Origin: Lycorma delicatula
Lineage: Eukaryota; Arthropoda; Insecta; Hemiptera; Fulgoridae
Direction: 5' to 3'
NCBI RefSeq assembly: GCF_047948215.1
Contig: NC_134456.1
Location: 197,296,034 to 197,360,033 of the forward strand
DNA: 64,000 nucleotides
The notes beneath the pieces were generated by a model. The model worked only from the letters and a program-made list of their open reading frames with translations. It was not told where the DNA came from and searched no databases. Positions 14,001-28,300 of the stretch are shown here, one piece after another; the first letter of the stretch is position 1, and the number at the start of each line of letters is the position of its first letter. Both the position numbers and the translations under genes were made by a program.

Positions 14001-17000
14001 AGAAACTCGAATACCAATAAATATCACAGAAATAACTTTCACAGGAAAAACAGATACTGTTACTACTACTGAATCTGGATACACACAAATTAAAACAGAG
14101 TATGAATTTACAACTACAAGTGAAAAAGCAAGTAGTTTATTCTCAGAATTACCTGTTACAACATTTATACCAGAAAGTTCTCCAATACCAACAGAGAAAA
14201 CAGACAAGACGACAACTATCCATTCAATACTAACTGAAACTACCAAAGAATTAACAACCAAAATATTTGTGACTGAATCAGAACATCCTATGATTCCAAG
14301 TCTCATGACAGTTCCAATAGAAACAAGTACTCCATCAGAATCAACTATTGAATATTCTACATCAAAATTTTTCACTGAAATTCCCTTACCTGAAGTATCA
14401 ACAGATTATTACTCACCTACTACAATTACTGAATCTGAAACAGAGACTGTGACCAAAGTGCATTTTGACTGTTCAAAACTTCCTTGTTTAAATGGAGGAA
14501 AATGTATTGTTGAAAAAGGCATTCCTAAGGTAAGTAAATAAATTTAATTCAAAATTGAATACAAATATTATTAATAAAATTAATAAATTGTTTATTACTA
14601 TAACATAAAATTAGTGCTTACTTATTGCCTCTGTATTGAATTAGGAAGGATTAGAAAGCCTGGCTATACCCAGCTGTGGCTTTATAAATGGGCATAAAAT
14701 GGGAAAAAGACTCCAGATATGACCATATACAGAGCTGCTTTCCCCAAGCCATACAAATTCAATTATCAAGGGTGCTTTGCTTCTGGTGATCCTTATATCC
14801 TTCACTTGTGATGAAGTTATGAAATCTGGATCTGTATTCAGTGAGAATTTAATTAAAACCAACATATCACTGCGAAAAAAGGAATCTAAGAAAAAGGGAT
14901 GGATAACGAGAAAGGGACAGTCTGCCACAGTGAAACAAACATCCTACTCAAAGAAATTTTAAGGAGTTTTGCTAGAGATTTCCTCCAGGCAGTGGTAATC
15001 CAGTAGTATATCTTTATGCAGGATGGGAGTACTACATAATTATATATTACTGATCAATGGTTTTGCATTGATCTTTCAAGTATATGCGGTTACAAATTTT
15101 TTTCTTCAATTATTTACTAGTTACCTGAGAAAACAGGTCCTTACTTCTTTAAGGAAAATCTCCACTCATCTCCAAAATTGTGTGGCATTATTGAGAAGTA
15201 CCTAACTGAACTATGAGCAGTACCCTCCACTTTCAAAGGAGAATTGATGTATAAGTGGTTATCATTCTCATCAGTAATCTATTGTTATAACAGTTTTTCT
15301 GTTATGATGCAGTAGATTTAATTCATATCATTTTAAAATATATTCTTTGCTCTAATGAGGTGAGGTTTACTGATTTTCAATAATCTGGCTTTTCTTAATT
15401 TTATCAATAACAAGTAAACAAGGGATGACAGTCTTTATGGAAGAAAATTGCTTATTTAGCATATAAATATTACATATATTTTATAATTATTTTGAAATGC
15501 TAGAAAAGTAAAGTTAAATTTTTTTTTAGTTTTCTACTGATATTTTTTTTTGGTATTGTTCATTGCAGAAGTCAGCAAAAATAATGTAAAAGTATACTTT
15601 TGCTGTATATTATTACAATTTCTTTTTAAGTACAATATGCATTACTTTGTACCTTAAAGTATACAGTAATGATTTATTTCTTATTTCTGTTTACATGAAT
15701 TTACACATCTTTTCAGAATGAAAACATCAATACTTACCATTGCATTAATACTAACTTCATCATTAAAATACCTAATAATCAGACATGATCTTTAGTTGTA
15801 CTTGTAATTTTTTTATTATCATGTTCTGATTAACTTAATCTTTCAGCATACACAGCCTTGAGCAAAACATCTTTGTACATGTGAAATGTATGGTATTGCA
15901 ATCATGTTTTTTTAATGAAGAACAGGCACAATAAGCAAATTTTATTCATTAATACATTTATAGGCATTATTATTATCATAATTTTTTGACTAATGTAATT
16001 ATACATCTGTATAATTACATCAACAATAAAATAATCTAATTTTTTTTAAAACACAGAACTCAAAAAGAAGTAAAATTAGATTACATAATTTTATTTTTCG
16101 CTGAAAATGTTTATAAAATTGTTCACAATGGCTTAATAGAATAAGAAAAAATTTTATGTGGACACCCATGACTTCCTTGTATGCCTATTAAATTACATAT
16201 ACACATTTTTTCTAAATGAAAAGCACATAAAATTTTATTTCATTCATAGCTTCTGATATTTTTTTTATTTTTTTTTTTTATTGTTATATTGAATTATTAT
16301 TTATTGTAAAAATATTTTTACAATCAGAGGTTAATGATTACTAATAAATGAATATATTTAAATTTAAAAAAAGTTAAAAAAAAGGAGATGAAGTTGGATT
16401 TGAACTGAAGTGCCTCTCTTTTGTAAAATCCAAATATTTTGTTAATTAAAATTTTATTTGGCTGTTACTCTGGAACCAATGAAAATAAATACCACTTATG
16501 ATATATCGTTTAAAAGCTCTCAATGAGGGCTTATTATTGCAGTTAAGAAAAAGTCCAAAATCTAGATATTTTGAATTTTGGACTTTTTTTGGACACTTTT
16601 GGTCCAGTTGATTGCAATGAAAAGGAAGGTGCACAACTAATTGTTACAACAGATCTAAATCCAAAATTTAAACATCTTAAGGTAATCGTTTTTGAAATAT
16701 GCAAGATACATATGTACATACGTCTGTATGTACATACAGACATCACGCCAAAAGTAGTGAAAATGGATTCAGGGATGATCAAAATAGATATTTACCTTGA
16801 AATCTGAAAACCGACTTTTTTGCAATCACAATACTTCCTTTACTTCATACAAGGAAGTAAAAATTAACAAAGAAAAAAATATTCTTCTGACAAATTAACA
16901 AAAAATTTGTATCATAATGTTTCCCAGTTTTTAATTGAAATAGTATAAATTTTATTTTTGATATGTTTATAATCTTACCTTATAAAAATAAACTACACTT

Positions 17001-20000
17001 ATAAATAAACTATTATTTATCAAATTAAAAAAAGTATAACAATAATAAAATAGTACTGATTCACTGACCTGCAACAATTTTTTTACGCAGATAATTTTGA
17101 GTTATTATGTATTGTTTGGCGCTGAATCCAAATATACCTTGAAATTTGATCAAAAGGTTTCATTTTTTAATTGTAATTGTCACTAATAGAAAATTAAATT
17201 TGTTAAAACAATTTATGTTCTTTATTAAGACTAAATACTCGTTAAGTTTTGTTATAAGTCAATTTTTATATTCATAATAAACTTTGAATGTTTGAACATA
17301 TTTATAAAAAACCATACTTACGAATGGCTCAGAGTGGAACAATTTGAAGGAGTTACCAGTGTGACTAATATGGTATTAATCATAGAATGACATCAAAACT
17401 AACTGTTTACTATGGCTCATTCCTTCTAGGAAAAATAAATCTATCAGAGTATTTTGATTAAATTAATAGCCTTTATAATGACATCATAATTGATATAATC
17501 ATTTCTATCACTACGTTTTAATGTGTAAATACCTAGACTAGAGAATCAGTTTTGTTCTGAATTTCATGCAAAAATACCATATCTAGTATGGTCTTTTGTT
17601 TTATTCCTATTCTTGTTTGATACAGTTGTGTATTATTTTTGTTATAATTTTCTATTATTCTTTATAATTTTTTTTAAAATATGTATTGTTAGTAATTTAC
17701 ATACAAAAACATTGTGATTGTATAAATCATCCTAACAGTTTTTGCTATGTGTGTGATGAATTAATTTTTAAATCTCGTAGAAGAAATGTTATTCCTTTAG
17801 TTAAATAATTATATGAAGTCTTGAGTGCAAAATAAGAGAACTGGAAAACTGTTAGCTTCCTTAAAAGGAACCCAAGACTCTAATAACTATGACTGTATCT
17901 GTTGTAATTCGTGCATAATTATACTAAGCAGCTGGCTAAGTGGCAAGCCACAACAATTGGCTTTTGATGTTTCTATTGTATGGAGAGAGCCTAACAAATC
18001 ACTATCACTAGATAGACTGTTATTTTTGTATTACAAACATTAAAGACATCACAAGTAAATTCAAAAGATCTTTTGTATATTCTAGTCTTTTTTCAACCAT
18101 ATCTATTGCACATTGAAGAATTGTTACCTGTTCCACTTCCTCCAGCAAAAATAAAATTCAGAAAAAAGTTTTGATGATGGAGAATCCTATGGTGATTTAC
18201 AAAATAATGAAGTAAAAGAGGTGAGCACTGACTCTCACAAAATGACTCAAGCAGACTTTAATAATCTTGTTCATGATCTTAATCTGTTTAAAATGCAGTG
18301 AGAGTTACTGGCTTCTAGGTTAAATGGCTGAAATCTCCTGAAAGGCCGAAAGCTGAAATCAAAATGGAACTAAATTATGTTTTAGTTTTTTTTTCATGTT
18401 ATTCAACAAGAATGTCTGCATCTGTTCTCCTTACAAGATAATTTAGAGTACTGTAATACCCAGCAAAAAAAATGAAGACATATAAGAAATATAGAAAATA
18501 AGATTAATAAGAAATATTTATTGAAGATGATACAGTATTAAAAGTATTCTTGGCACAAATGTAGAGGCCTAAAGATGATAGTAATTTTATCAGGATGGCT
18601 CAATTATTCTAAGTACTGTTGTTTCTTATCCAAGAAAGAGAGTAAAGACAGGAAAAACTATAACATTAAGAGAGACTGGCCAAAGAGAGAAGCACTCAAA
18701 CCTGGACAGAAAAATTAATCTGTCAAGTTTTTCTAAATCCAAAGAATGTGTGTCTTCCACTAATACACATACATGGCTTGATGAAAAATTTAGTCAAATC
18801 AATGGAGTGTAATAGTCAAGGTTAATCAAAGAAGAAAAATTTGTTGTACTACAGATACATAAGCTAATGAAGGATTTGAATTTTGAGAGGAGTTAAAAAT
18901 AATCTGAGAAAACAGCATCGGTAATATTTAAAAAGTTAAATCATTCTGGGCAAAAATGTTGAGAACTATGTACAATTGGTGAATTCTTCATTACTGGGAT
19001 GCTATATGTCCCTAAAAATACACATATTAGCTTCACTTTTGTTTTTTTTTCCAACTAATCCTGACAATGTAAGTGATGAGCACAGGAAGGCTACGAACAG
19101 GATATGTCAGTGATGAAAAATTGCTACCAGAGCAAATGGAGGCTGAATATCTTTTCAGTTACAAATACAGAGTGAAAATGGGTCATTCCAGAGGCTAATG
19201 CAGGAGAAAAATAAAGAAAACCAGATAAAGATAATATCATACTACAGATTGAATAATACCTAAATAAAAATCAGTTTTTCATAAAATAAATATTATTAAA
19301 ACACCCTGCCACATATTTAATTTTGGTTTGCAGATTTGAAATCAGCGTAAAAAATACTTTCAGACACATTTTATTGAATTCATATAAAAGAAAAATTTTT
19401 TTTTGTAGAACATGCTATAATTATTTATTGTAATATTGTGGTAGTAAAACACCTACACAGTGACTTTGTTATTCTTTCTTATCATCTGAACAATGTTCTC
19501 ACTTCACTCAGTACATTTTAAAACCTACTTTACAGACAAACCAAATAAACATTCCATACTTCATTCTATAGTAATGTTTTTTTTTTTATTTTCTTTCAAC
19601 GTGCATAACAATAACCCATAAAATGCTTCATAACTCACTTTCAAGCGTGAATACTAAGTAAGCAAAAAGCAGTCTGTTAAAATTAGCAAAATATAGTAAA
19701 TCAACTCGTAAAATAACAAAATTAAAATTATATCTAATAATACAAAAAATTATGAAAATGAAGAAATAAATAGTTTCACATTAGTAAAATCATTGAAAAA
19801 AGACTATAGAAATAAAAAATCTCAGATAATCTGAATGCGAATATCTACAATGAAGAATTAAATATGAATTACTATAGTTATATTTTAGTTATTCTTAACT
19901 GGTTTGGATTTCCCATGTTATCTGCTTGCTTTCATTCTGAAGTCAATTAATTAATTCATCAAGTAGACATAATACCAAATGCAAGATGTAGTTGGTAAGA

Positions 20001-21551
20001 AATACAGGAAGAGTCAGAAAATTAAAAGCTAGCATAGAATGCTACATGAGATATACATACTGTGTGTTACTAGGCAGACAATGAGGTGAGATAATAATAT
20101 TATAATAAATATGTGAAATGTTATCCAAGATTAACTATGTCAGTATATGATATATTTATTACCAAAAAAAAATCTTCATACTTAAGAGAAGGAAGATCTA
20201 TCATTAAATTCACCATAAAATTTTTTCTATTCTTTGTAGAGGTAGATAATGTTTCAATAATTCTAAGTTTTTAAAATGCTAACTAAACTTTCAGTTTTAT
20301 AAATAGATATTCTTAGTTAATAAAAAATGTACTAATTTATAAATTAAAACGTTTTTAGAGCTACATATTTACTTATTTGAATTATATGAAGTTGAAAGCC
20401 CATAAAGGCTCAGTAATTCTTTATGTTTTTCTAAATAACGCAATAAATTTAGATCTTAGGAAAAATCATAAATTAATTCATGCTTTTTTATGATAAAGAA
20501 CTAATGTTATATTAAAAAAAACTGCAATTTTTGTTAATTTTACAGTGTAGCTGTCAGTTTGGGTGGACAGGATTTCATTGTGAGGAGCATACAGGTAAAA
20601 ATTCATTTAAAAAAATAAATAGCATATTTAGTATTACTAATCTATTATTTATTATTATTTTCCAGTTATTGTTTTTATAGAAAGATCAAAACACAAAAAT
20701 GTAAAAAAATTGTCTTGTATAAGTTTAAGAGAATAATTATAAATTGAAATGAATCTGAAGACCAATATTGTAAATTATTAGATGATCACACGATGATGAA
20801 CAGCACTTCATTTCCTTCATTAAAAAGTTTTCATTTTATTCTTCTTCCCTTTAGAATCATTTATGGCTGGAAGCATTAATTGTTCATTAGGGTGGAAAGT
20901 TGATGAGTGCAAAAAATTACCTTACCATGTTATGGTAAATAATATTTAGTTTATTCTTCTTAGTGGAACTGTATATTGACAAGTATCAAGAAACAGCAAT
21001 CTCCATGATGGTCTTTTCTGATCTTTTTCTTATAAATTACAGCATTCATCTCCCTTTCAAATCATCGAATATCTTTCTTCTTCCTCTCCCCCTCATACAT
21101 GCAATCTTTCCTTCAGTTATTACTTTTTGAATTTAATTTATGTTTTTAATCTACTCATTCCATTTGTACTGTTCCATTTGTAATAATTATGATAGTTATA
21201 TTTCTATTAAATTTTTCTGATTTCAGTCTATTACTGTCATAAATTAATGATGAAAGAACAGTCATTTAATTATAGATTACTAAAATATTATCTATAAGTT
21301 TCACATTTCCTATTAATTTCTTAATATCAATTCATCAACAGTATGCATTTTCTCTTAAAGAAAAACTATTTGAAGTAATATTTAAATGTAATCTACATGA
21401 CCATTCCACAAAAAAATGATTAACTTGAAACAGCTATAAACTTTACTAATGAATACTGATCTGTGTCATCAAAACACTGACATAATAATCTTGTTTCCCT
21501 TATTTATTTTTGAAATTTGTAAATTTAATTTATTTTTAATAATTCTATAAT

Positions 21552-21589
<38 letters not shown>

Positions 21590-22233
21590 CAGAAAATAAT
21601 TCACTAGTATTTTTTTTTGCCAAATATTGTAATTTTTTGAGTCTTTATTAATACATTGTAAAAAATTACTGTAGGAAAATATTTATCATGAACACTTTTG
21701 TATTTTCAAATAAATCCTGAAATTTCAGTCTAGAGCATAGTAAATATGATCTGCTATAAATTCATTACAGTGATTATTATACTAACTAACCACCATATTA
21801 TGTAAATATTAACACTAACTTTTTTTAATAGCTAATAATTTCAGTCATTACAAGGCTTTTTCAGAGAATTAAATTATCAGTGATAATATTGAAGTTCATA
21901 TAGCATCCTTTGTTGCTGATTCAAACATAAGATACCAAAAACCTAATATTTATGTAACTGAAAACGTATATGGAATAGTTGGGAATTTAAACTTTAAAAT
22001 ATAAGAATTTAAAAAAATTATTACAACACATATGCAATATATTTGCCAATTTTAATTTCAAATCATATTCTTAATTATTATGAATAAAGACATGTAGCTA
22101 GAAAAGAAACTGTATAGGTAAATGTTCCTAAAGCATCTTCTTCCATTTTTTATTATTACTTTAAAATTTGTTTAAAAACATAATACTATATTTTATATTT
22201 ATATATATATATAAATATTCATGAGCGCGCACG

Positions 22234-22308
<75 letters not shown>

Positions 22309-25300
22309 GCGCACACACACACACATACAGAATGTATCACAAAGTTCTCCCGGGACTTTTATAAGCTACTTTACTTATGAATATAATGGAAAAAGTTCAT
22401 ATGTCCTAAAATGGTTCGTTTGCATGTTACAGCTAATGAAAGATTTCACACGGATTGCAGTTACCCCAGTGAAATGAGATTGTACCAAAATTTTTAGAAC
22501 ATTAATTATGGGGCAAAATTAATGACTTCTTACGGTTCTTGACCTGAAAAAATAAAATAGGTCCCAGAACTGTATCTGCAGTAGTTTATTAGAAATCTGG
22601 GGTGAAAACTAATAAATTGCAGTAAAAAACCCTGTTTTTTATGTTTGATGTACAATAACTTTGTTAAATGGGTAATAAATAACAAAACTTGTAGAGAATT
22701 TAATTTTGAACAAAATGGTGTAAGATAAGTTGAATAAAGCAAAGAAAAGTTAGAATAAATTAGAATTTTATTAAAATCCAAAATAAGAATATTAGTCTTC
22801 TGTTGCATTTTTTTACTGGATGGAAGTAACTGACTTCTGTTTGTATCTTTTCTTATTCTATTCTACCATTACTTTTTATGATTTTGGTTTTGGTTCTTGA
22901 AATAGAAACAAAGAATTTTATGTGGACACTACATGACTTCCTTGTACGCCTATTAAATTACATATAGACTTTTTTTTTATATGAAGAGAACATAAAATCT
23001 AATTTCATTAATAATTTGATATTTTTTTCATTTTCTTTATTGTTATTATTGAATTATTATTTATTGTAAAAATGTTTTTACAATCAGAAGTTAATAATAA
23101 TTAATAAATTGATGTAATTAAATTTAAAAAAAGAGATGAAGTCGGATTTGAACCATTGTGCCTTCCCTTGTAAGATCCAAATATTTTATTAATTAAAATT
23201 TTATTTGGTTATAACTCTGGAACCAATGAAAATAAGTATCACTTATGACATATTGTTTGAAAACCTCACAATGAGGACTTATTACTGCAGTAAAAAAAAG
23301 TCCAAAATCCAGATTTTTTTGGATTTTGGGCTTTTTTGGACACTTTTGGACCAGTCGATTGCAGTTAAAAGGGGAGGTGCACAACTAGATGTTACAACAG
23401 TTCTAAATCCAAAATTTCGACATCCTACGGCTAATCGTTTTTGAGATATGCCAGATACATATGTACATATGTCATGCCGAAACTAGTCAAAATGGATTCA
23501 GGGATGATCAAAATAGATATTTCCATTGAAATCTGAAAACTGAAATTTTTCGTGATCACAATACTTCCTTTACTTCGAAAAAGGAAGTAAAAAAAAAGCA
23601 GACTTGGTATTGCTTTACTTAAAAGGCAGTGAAGGCTCTCTGTTGGTAGACTTTGGAAGCAAGGTATCATATTCAAATATGTATTAAATTATGCAAAATT
23701 TCATAAAGGTTGTAGTAATCATCTTTGTTATTAATTGGATTGGATTATTAATAGCATTAATATAACAGTTATCAGTAATATAATTTAATATTAAATAATT
23801 ATCATAGTGATTATATTAGTTATTTCAATGATAATGTATGTGTTTCTCATATACATGAAAAGCACTTATAAAATATTACTTTAATTTTTTAAATCATTTA
23901 TTTTTATTTTTATTAATAAACTTAAACTACCACCAAATCATGGTTTTGGTGGTAGTTATCTCTATGTTAACATTATATATCATTGTGACTACCTGCTGTC
24001 TATTATGGTGTGTTTACATTATTTACAGTATGTCTTTTTGAACAAATATTAACAGACAGTCAATTTTATAAAAAAAAGTAACATATAAATATCCAAAATT
24101 ATTTGATAAATCAACATACTAATGGTTTTTTAAATTTAATTTGTTAATTTTTATTTTATTCTATAAATCTATCATAATCTTGAACATAAAAATGTAACAT
24201 TGATAAAATAATACATTAATATTACTTTAACGATATGCATGTTAATAAGAAATTAGAAAAGTTTACATCATGTAATATATTTTCATAACTAGTACTTTTA
24301 TATTTTAATTGAAATAGATCATAAATTTACTTAAAACCTTCATAAAAATAAGAAATAGAATACTTCAGCAGGTTAATGACTAGTGATTTCAAAATACTTT
24401 TTTTTTCTAATGTATCCTTAATTGTAGTTTGTTAATTCAATACATAATATTAATTACTTATATGTTAGTTAAAAATCAAAATTGTAACAAAAATCAAAAC
24501 GTTTGCAATATTAAGATTAGAAAAGTAATTTTTTTACCATTACATTCATTTAGTTGCTAATTAATTATTAATGTAAGATAGGCTTAGAATTATTGATACT
24601 GTAAAGAAATCTCAAAGTGAGGATTATGTTACCTCTTAATATTAATAGTAGTCCTAGTAGAAATAGAAGTATAAAAGGAAAATGAAAATATTTTTGTGTG
24701 CACTTTTATAGTGAATAACATAATTGTGAAATTTGTTGTTAGTAATTAAACTTTGTTAAATCCACTAAAATTGTTAAATATATACTAAAGAACTGGTGAC
24801 TAAAATTAGTTTCTACATACATTAATAGTTGTGTATATTTAAAATGAAATGACAGTCACTATATTTCAGTAAAATGGAAAATATTTTTAAAAATCAAAAA
24901 ACGTGCTTTCATAATATTAAATATTTAGGTAAATATTTGTTTAAACATTTTTTAATGTAAAATTTTAATAACATTAAAAAATTGGTGAAAAAAAATTTTC
25001 ATCCTTTTTGTTTTCATTATGTGTAAATTTTGTTTTTGGAAAGTGGGAATTTATCTTTGTATTTTAATGACGTGATATTTTTCAGTTATTTCTTGAAATG
25101 TGTACTTTAAAAAAAAAAATTATTACTAAGTAAAGCAGTGATGATAGGATCAAACATTAAAGATTAGCGAATAAAAAATATTAGTTTAAGTGTCAAAAAA
25201 AGGAAAGTATTATACCCTAAGTGATCGCACACAAATAAATATTTATTCCTGATTGTTGTAATATGCATATATTCTATCTTTTTCTAACTACTTGAATATG

Positions 25301-28300
25301 TAGTTAAGTCTGACTATACCTCAACAGTAAGCCTGTTAAAGTCAAACTACAGATATTTTTTTCATTAAATTTCAAGAAAGTTTAGCAGATGTTCATCTTT
25401 ACACTTACGGAGTGCAAAATGCGATAGGGTTATAAATTATCTAAATCAGTTTTTTTATGATTGCAGTTCTGCGTGCTCAACTTATTGGTGATTTGCTCTT
25501 TCATTCTGTATGACATGTAACCTCGATATTTCACAAACTTTAATAGTTCTTAGTTCATAGCTTTCATATTTGTTTCCTTTCTTTTTCTATTTCTTTTCTA
25601 CAATTTCCTATTTCTAAATAAATAACATACACTTGGTTGCTAAACAAACTTTATATGGGGGCCAACTTCCTATCGCATGTCATATAACGGGTGCGAAATG
25701 GATTTAGCAACACTGGTTAAATCTTAGGGGAGAATGAAAGTATCTTGTAGCATTAGTTTTACCATTCACTTACAATGGTGTCATAGAGCGATGCACACCA
25801 TGCTTTTGCTGTTAAAGTGTATCACAAAAATAGTGACAGTTATGTTACCACATAGCAAGACTTTCAGAATAACTTCAATATTCCTCAAAATAATTTGATG
25901 CCTTCTGTCCATGCAATAAAAACTTCTAGAAACAGGCTCTACATTAAAAAGAACTGAAAGCCTTAAAAATTTGGAGACATAGAAAATATGCGAGAATGGA
26001 GCCTGCTCTACAGCAAACTCTTACTTAGTCAGCACAGCACATGCAGTATCATTAGGCATTTTTGACTGCAGTACCATCAGTATGCAGGTTGGGCATGTAC
26101 TGAATGATGTTGATCAAACAAACTGATTAACTTTCTATCATCGGTTACTGGAAATGATAAATGTTAATCCACACTTTCTTAACAATCTTTTGATAAGTAA
26201 TGAGGCTCATTTCCACCTTTCAGGTTTCATCAATAAACAAAACTTTTACTTCTGAGAAAGTGTAAATCTTCAAATATTACACGGAAAGGTTCTCCATAGT
26301 GTCAAAGTGACCGTCTAATGTGCCATTTTATAATTTGAAATTAGTATGCTTTCTAATTTTAAGTTACTGTAAAATTCCTTCAACCTGAATTAACATATCA
26401 TCCTGTTAATCAAAATCATCAATATCTGTTATTTCAATAAGATGTCCTACAAGCCACACATAGCACATTTACACCTTGCACTTGTCACAGGAGTCTTTGA
26501 CTCTTCAAAGACTTCCGTGACAAGTACAAGGAAATTGTTTCACAACTTAGTCATCTTCAAGAACGAGATTATTCCTTGACTCACAAGATAACCATGGTCT
26601 GTTTGCGACATTTTTCTTTAGTGATACTTGAAATCACACATTTTTCAAATACCCTCAAATAACTTCAAAGGATTCTTAAAGAACCACATCTTGAGTCCTT
26701 AAAAAACAGATCCGAGAAAAGGTGGCTTCCCCAAAAAATGCTATAGGTAATCTACACTCTATACTGTTGAAATATGTAAAACAAAATGATCGCCATTTTT
26801 GAGATGTTATTTTTAAACAACTGAAAGTCTGTTTTCATTTCATATACAATAAAAAGACGAATTAATACTTTTTTACTCAATTATGATGCATTTTTAGTTG
26901 CTCGGTTCATTGTGGCCCCCGTTATTTAGCTACGCATGGTACATAAAATTATATATAAGAAATATATCATTGACTGCCTGTAAATCAATTGCCTTTTATT
27001 TTTAAAGCAATGATTTTCTGTTTTTCCTTTACATCTATGGATATTTTGCCTATTTTTCATGTTTCAATTTATATCAACAACCAGTAAAAATTATTTCTGC
27101 TATTTTATTTATTTTTCTCGTCAAAAAATAAAAAAATTACTTCCTGAAAAACAGTACGACTAATTTCTAGAAAAAATATATTCAAATAATTTAGCGACTC
27201 ATGTTACATTGTTATTAAAGCAATACATATTCCTCATTAAGTTTTTTTTTTTGTTTTATGAACTGAAATTCAAACTTGATTTTTTAAATGACGTAATCTA
27301 AATTATTGATGTTACTGTTTAGACATATCTGAATACTTCTTATATTTTTATTTTTATTAAAACAATTTAACAGTACATGAGTGAGAAATTACATAAATGT
27401 ACATTTACTTCTAGTAGTAAAGTCATAATAATAAATAAAAGCTCATAAACAGAGTAAATGGTTTACTAGAGTATTTAAAAAATGTTTTCCACACTTCCCC
27501 ACCCAGTATAGAATTTTTAATTTAATATTTTAAAATAATAATTATAATAATAATATTTACTTGAAAAAAGAGCAATTGCCATGATACAAGTAGTACAAAT
27601 AAGCTTAGATATTGGTTGCTTATTCAATAACAACTCTCACGACTGATAGAATTTTTTTACCATGCAAAAGAAAATTATATTATTTTCAAACATCAAAAAA
27701 TGTATATTCATAAAATATTTATGGTTCTGTTAAAAGCAATAAAATCGTAAAAAGAGATTAATTTTTTTCGAAAATTGTCAGTGCTTAATTCTAAAAAATG
27801 AAATGACAGTTTTAAAATTTGATCTGTTAAAATTACTGTGAAAACTTTTTCACTAAAACAAATATAAATATAATTTGTATCCTTTGAAATTATTTTTATT
27901 ACCTTAGGTTTAATCCTAGTTATGTTTAATTATAGGGTTAGCTACATAAAATTACAATATAAGTATATTATTTTTTTTTTTAAATTATCTGTGTGATTAA
28001 AGAACAGTGATTTCTTTGCATCAATTTTTGCATATATACACATAATTAATTAAGTAATATAGCCTATTTCAAGAACAATTTACCAATTATTTTACGTAAG
28101 TTTAAAATTAATACGAAATTTACACATTTGTAAATATAAAAATAAAATTTTAGCGGAAATAAAATTTTATTACAAAAAAATATTAGTTTATTTTAGAAGT
28201 TTATTTGATTTTTGTATGTTAAAAATTGGTAGACTTTTGTATGTTTAGCTTTAATAAATACTTATTGCTAATATAGGTCAACAGTAGCTTATAGGATAAA

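Larger units (their letters stand above)
14530..20545. other. intron D-E (6.0 kb)
   Basis: Holds an unidentified less AT-rich segment at about 14641-14960, an inverted repeat at 15993-16020, copy 1 of a 0.7 kb dispersed repeat (16152-16862) and a decayed gene-family copy (17700-19290). The rest is AT-rich with no feature seen. Confidence 0.6.

Noticed and set aside
13902..14375. 157-residue antisense ORF
   Set aside because: It is the complement of the Thr-rich coding block; absence of stops follows from composition. Val/Ser-rich with no domain.
20857..20932. Candidate extra exon after exon E, with AG acceptor and ATG|GTAAAT donor
   Set aside because: Starts in phase 1 but ends in phase 0, so joining to exon F gives a stop within about a dozen codons (TGA). 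Exon E joins exon F directly in phase. At most it could be a poison exon.
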